The notes under the pieces: generated by a model
Told to the model about the DNA's origin: nothing
What the model saw: the letters and a program-made list of their open reading frames with translations, nothing else
Databases searched by the model: none
Program-made: the position numbers and the translations under genes
In this document: positions 63,865-64,000 of the stretch, one piece after another
Layout: every line of letters begins with the position of its first letter
How positions within the stretch are numbered: the stretch's first letter is position 1
NCBI RefSeq assembly: GCF_002865585.1
Contig: NZ_CP025581.1
Coordinates: forward strand, 1,426,001 to 1,490,000
Direction: 5' to 3'
From: Nocardioides houyundeii
GTDB taxonomy: Bacteria > Actinomycetota > Actinomycetes > Propionibacteriales > Nocardioidaceae
DNA length: 64,000 bases

Positions 63865-64000
63865 CCAACTTGACCCGTGGTGGCCGGCGCTGGTGGTGAC
63901 CGGGACCTGTCTGGCGGACACCGCGGTCAGGTACGGGCTCGACCACGGGGGGCGGACAGCCGGAACTATGGCGATCGTGGTGCTGTACCTGGGCACCGGC
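63707..64000 (+). CDS. Membrane protein, 3' end beyond the window
   Basis: From GTG 63707 (VVEHRGARVAVLTTAALAMYY) the frame stays open to base 64000 with no stop, giving at least 98 residues. Three hydrophobic segments are visible (VLTTAALAMYYQTQQVPTLV, VLGVLAALLMLA, AIVVLYLGTG) around a short DQLDPWWPALVV stretch. AGGAGG six bases upstream supports the start. Family not recognised; the protein is cut off. Confidence 0.55.
   Translation, partial: MVEHRGARVAVLTTAALAMYYQTQQVPTLVVPSILVLGVLAALLMLARPTPVDQLDPWWPALVVTGTCLADTAVRYGLDHGGRTAGTMAIVVLYLGTG

Overview
The window is G+C-rich, gene-dense DNA from an actinobacterium, most like a member of the Nocardioidaceae (Propionibacteriales). The grounds are strong G/C bias at third codon positions, GTG and TTG starts, ATGA/GTGA start-stop overlaps, the actinobacterial bc1-aa3 respiratory genes with a di-haem QcrC, and the PspA/PspAA/HtpX/PspAB cassette. 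No rRNA, tRNA, CRISPR array or insertion sequence was recognised. From memory of the Mycobacterium tuberculosis gene order (about Rv2182c-Rv2206), the backbone of glycerate kinase, erpA, adenosine-kinase-like kinase, ctaC, qcrBAC, ctaE, trpD, DEDDh exonuclease, NlpC/P60, fadD15-like ligase, SRPBCC and ArsA-like ATPase follows the same order, so this is an old chromosomal neighbourhood with accessory genes inserted.

Layout. 1-8.4 kb: a membrane glycosyltransferase-like protein, rpsO-pnp, an M16 peptidase, a SatD operon, a methyltransferase and dapB. 8.4-14.5 kb: a GNAT-azlC-azlD operon and the complete phenylacetyl-CoA epoxidase operon paaABCDE. 14.5-22.8 kb: a DUF3043 protein, the envelope-stress operon pspA-pspAA-htpX-pspAB-histidine kinase, nadA and glycerate kinase. 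22.8-38.9 kb: Fe-S and sulfur genes (erpA, cysteine desulfurase, TusA), cytochrome oxidase (ctaC, ctaD, ctaF, ctaE, a ctaG-type factor) and the bc1 complex (qcrCAB), then trpD. A glycosyltransferase, an unrecognised ORF and a ruined corA lie where the cta and qcr operons converge. 38.9-47 kb: membrane proteins, a DEDDh/GIY-YIG protein, and a c-di-AMP riboswitch ahead of an NlpC/P60 hydrolase, followed by two metallopeptidases. 47-56.3 kb: a Tad (Flp pilus) locus on the minus strand, with two flp pilins, a NarL-type two-component system and a platform protein fused to a von Willebrand A domain. 56.3-64 kb: an acyl-CoA ligase, an SRPBCC-ArsA-small-protein-ROK-ROK operon and two membrane proteins, the last running off the end.

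Two features affect the whole window. At least seven otherwise intact genes carry a single-base frameshift, and each is repaired by adding one G or C to a short G/C run. That pattern looks like homopolymer under-calling rather than gene decay. CorA differs: it has an internal TAG, a frameshift and a lost C-terminus. Also, a dozen or so genes have a TANNNT-like -10 hexamer 6-7 bases before the start codon, which predicts leaderless transcripts.

The items most worth follow-up are the vWA-TadB fusion with its embedded sensor system, the attenuator-like hairpin between the two pilin genes, the c-di-AMP riboswitch on the cell-wall hydrolase, the dyad operator before satD, and the tandem diverged ROK kinases beside an ArsA-like ATPase.
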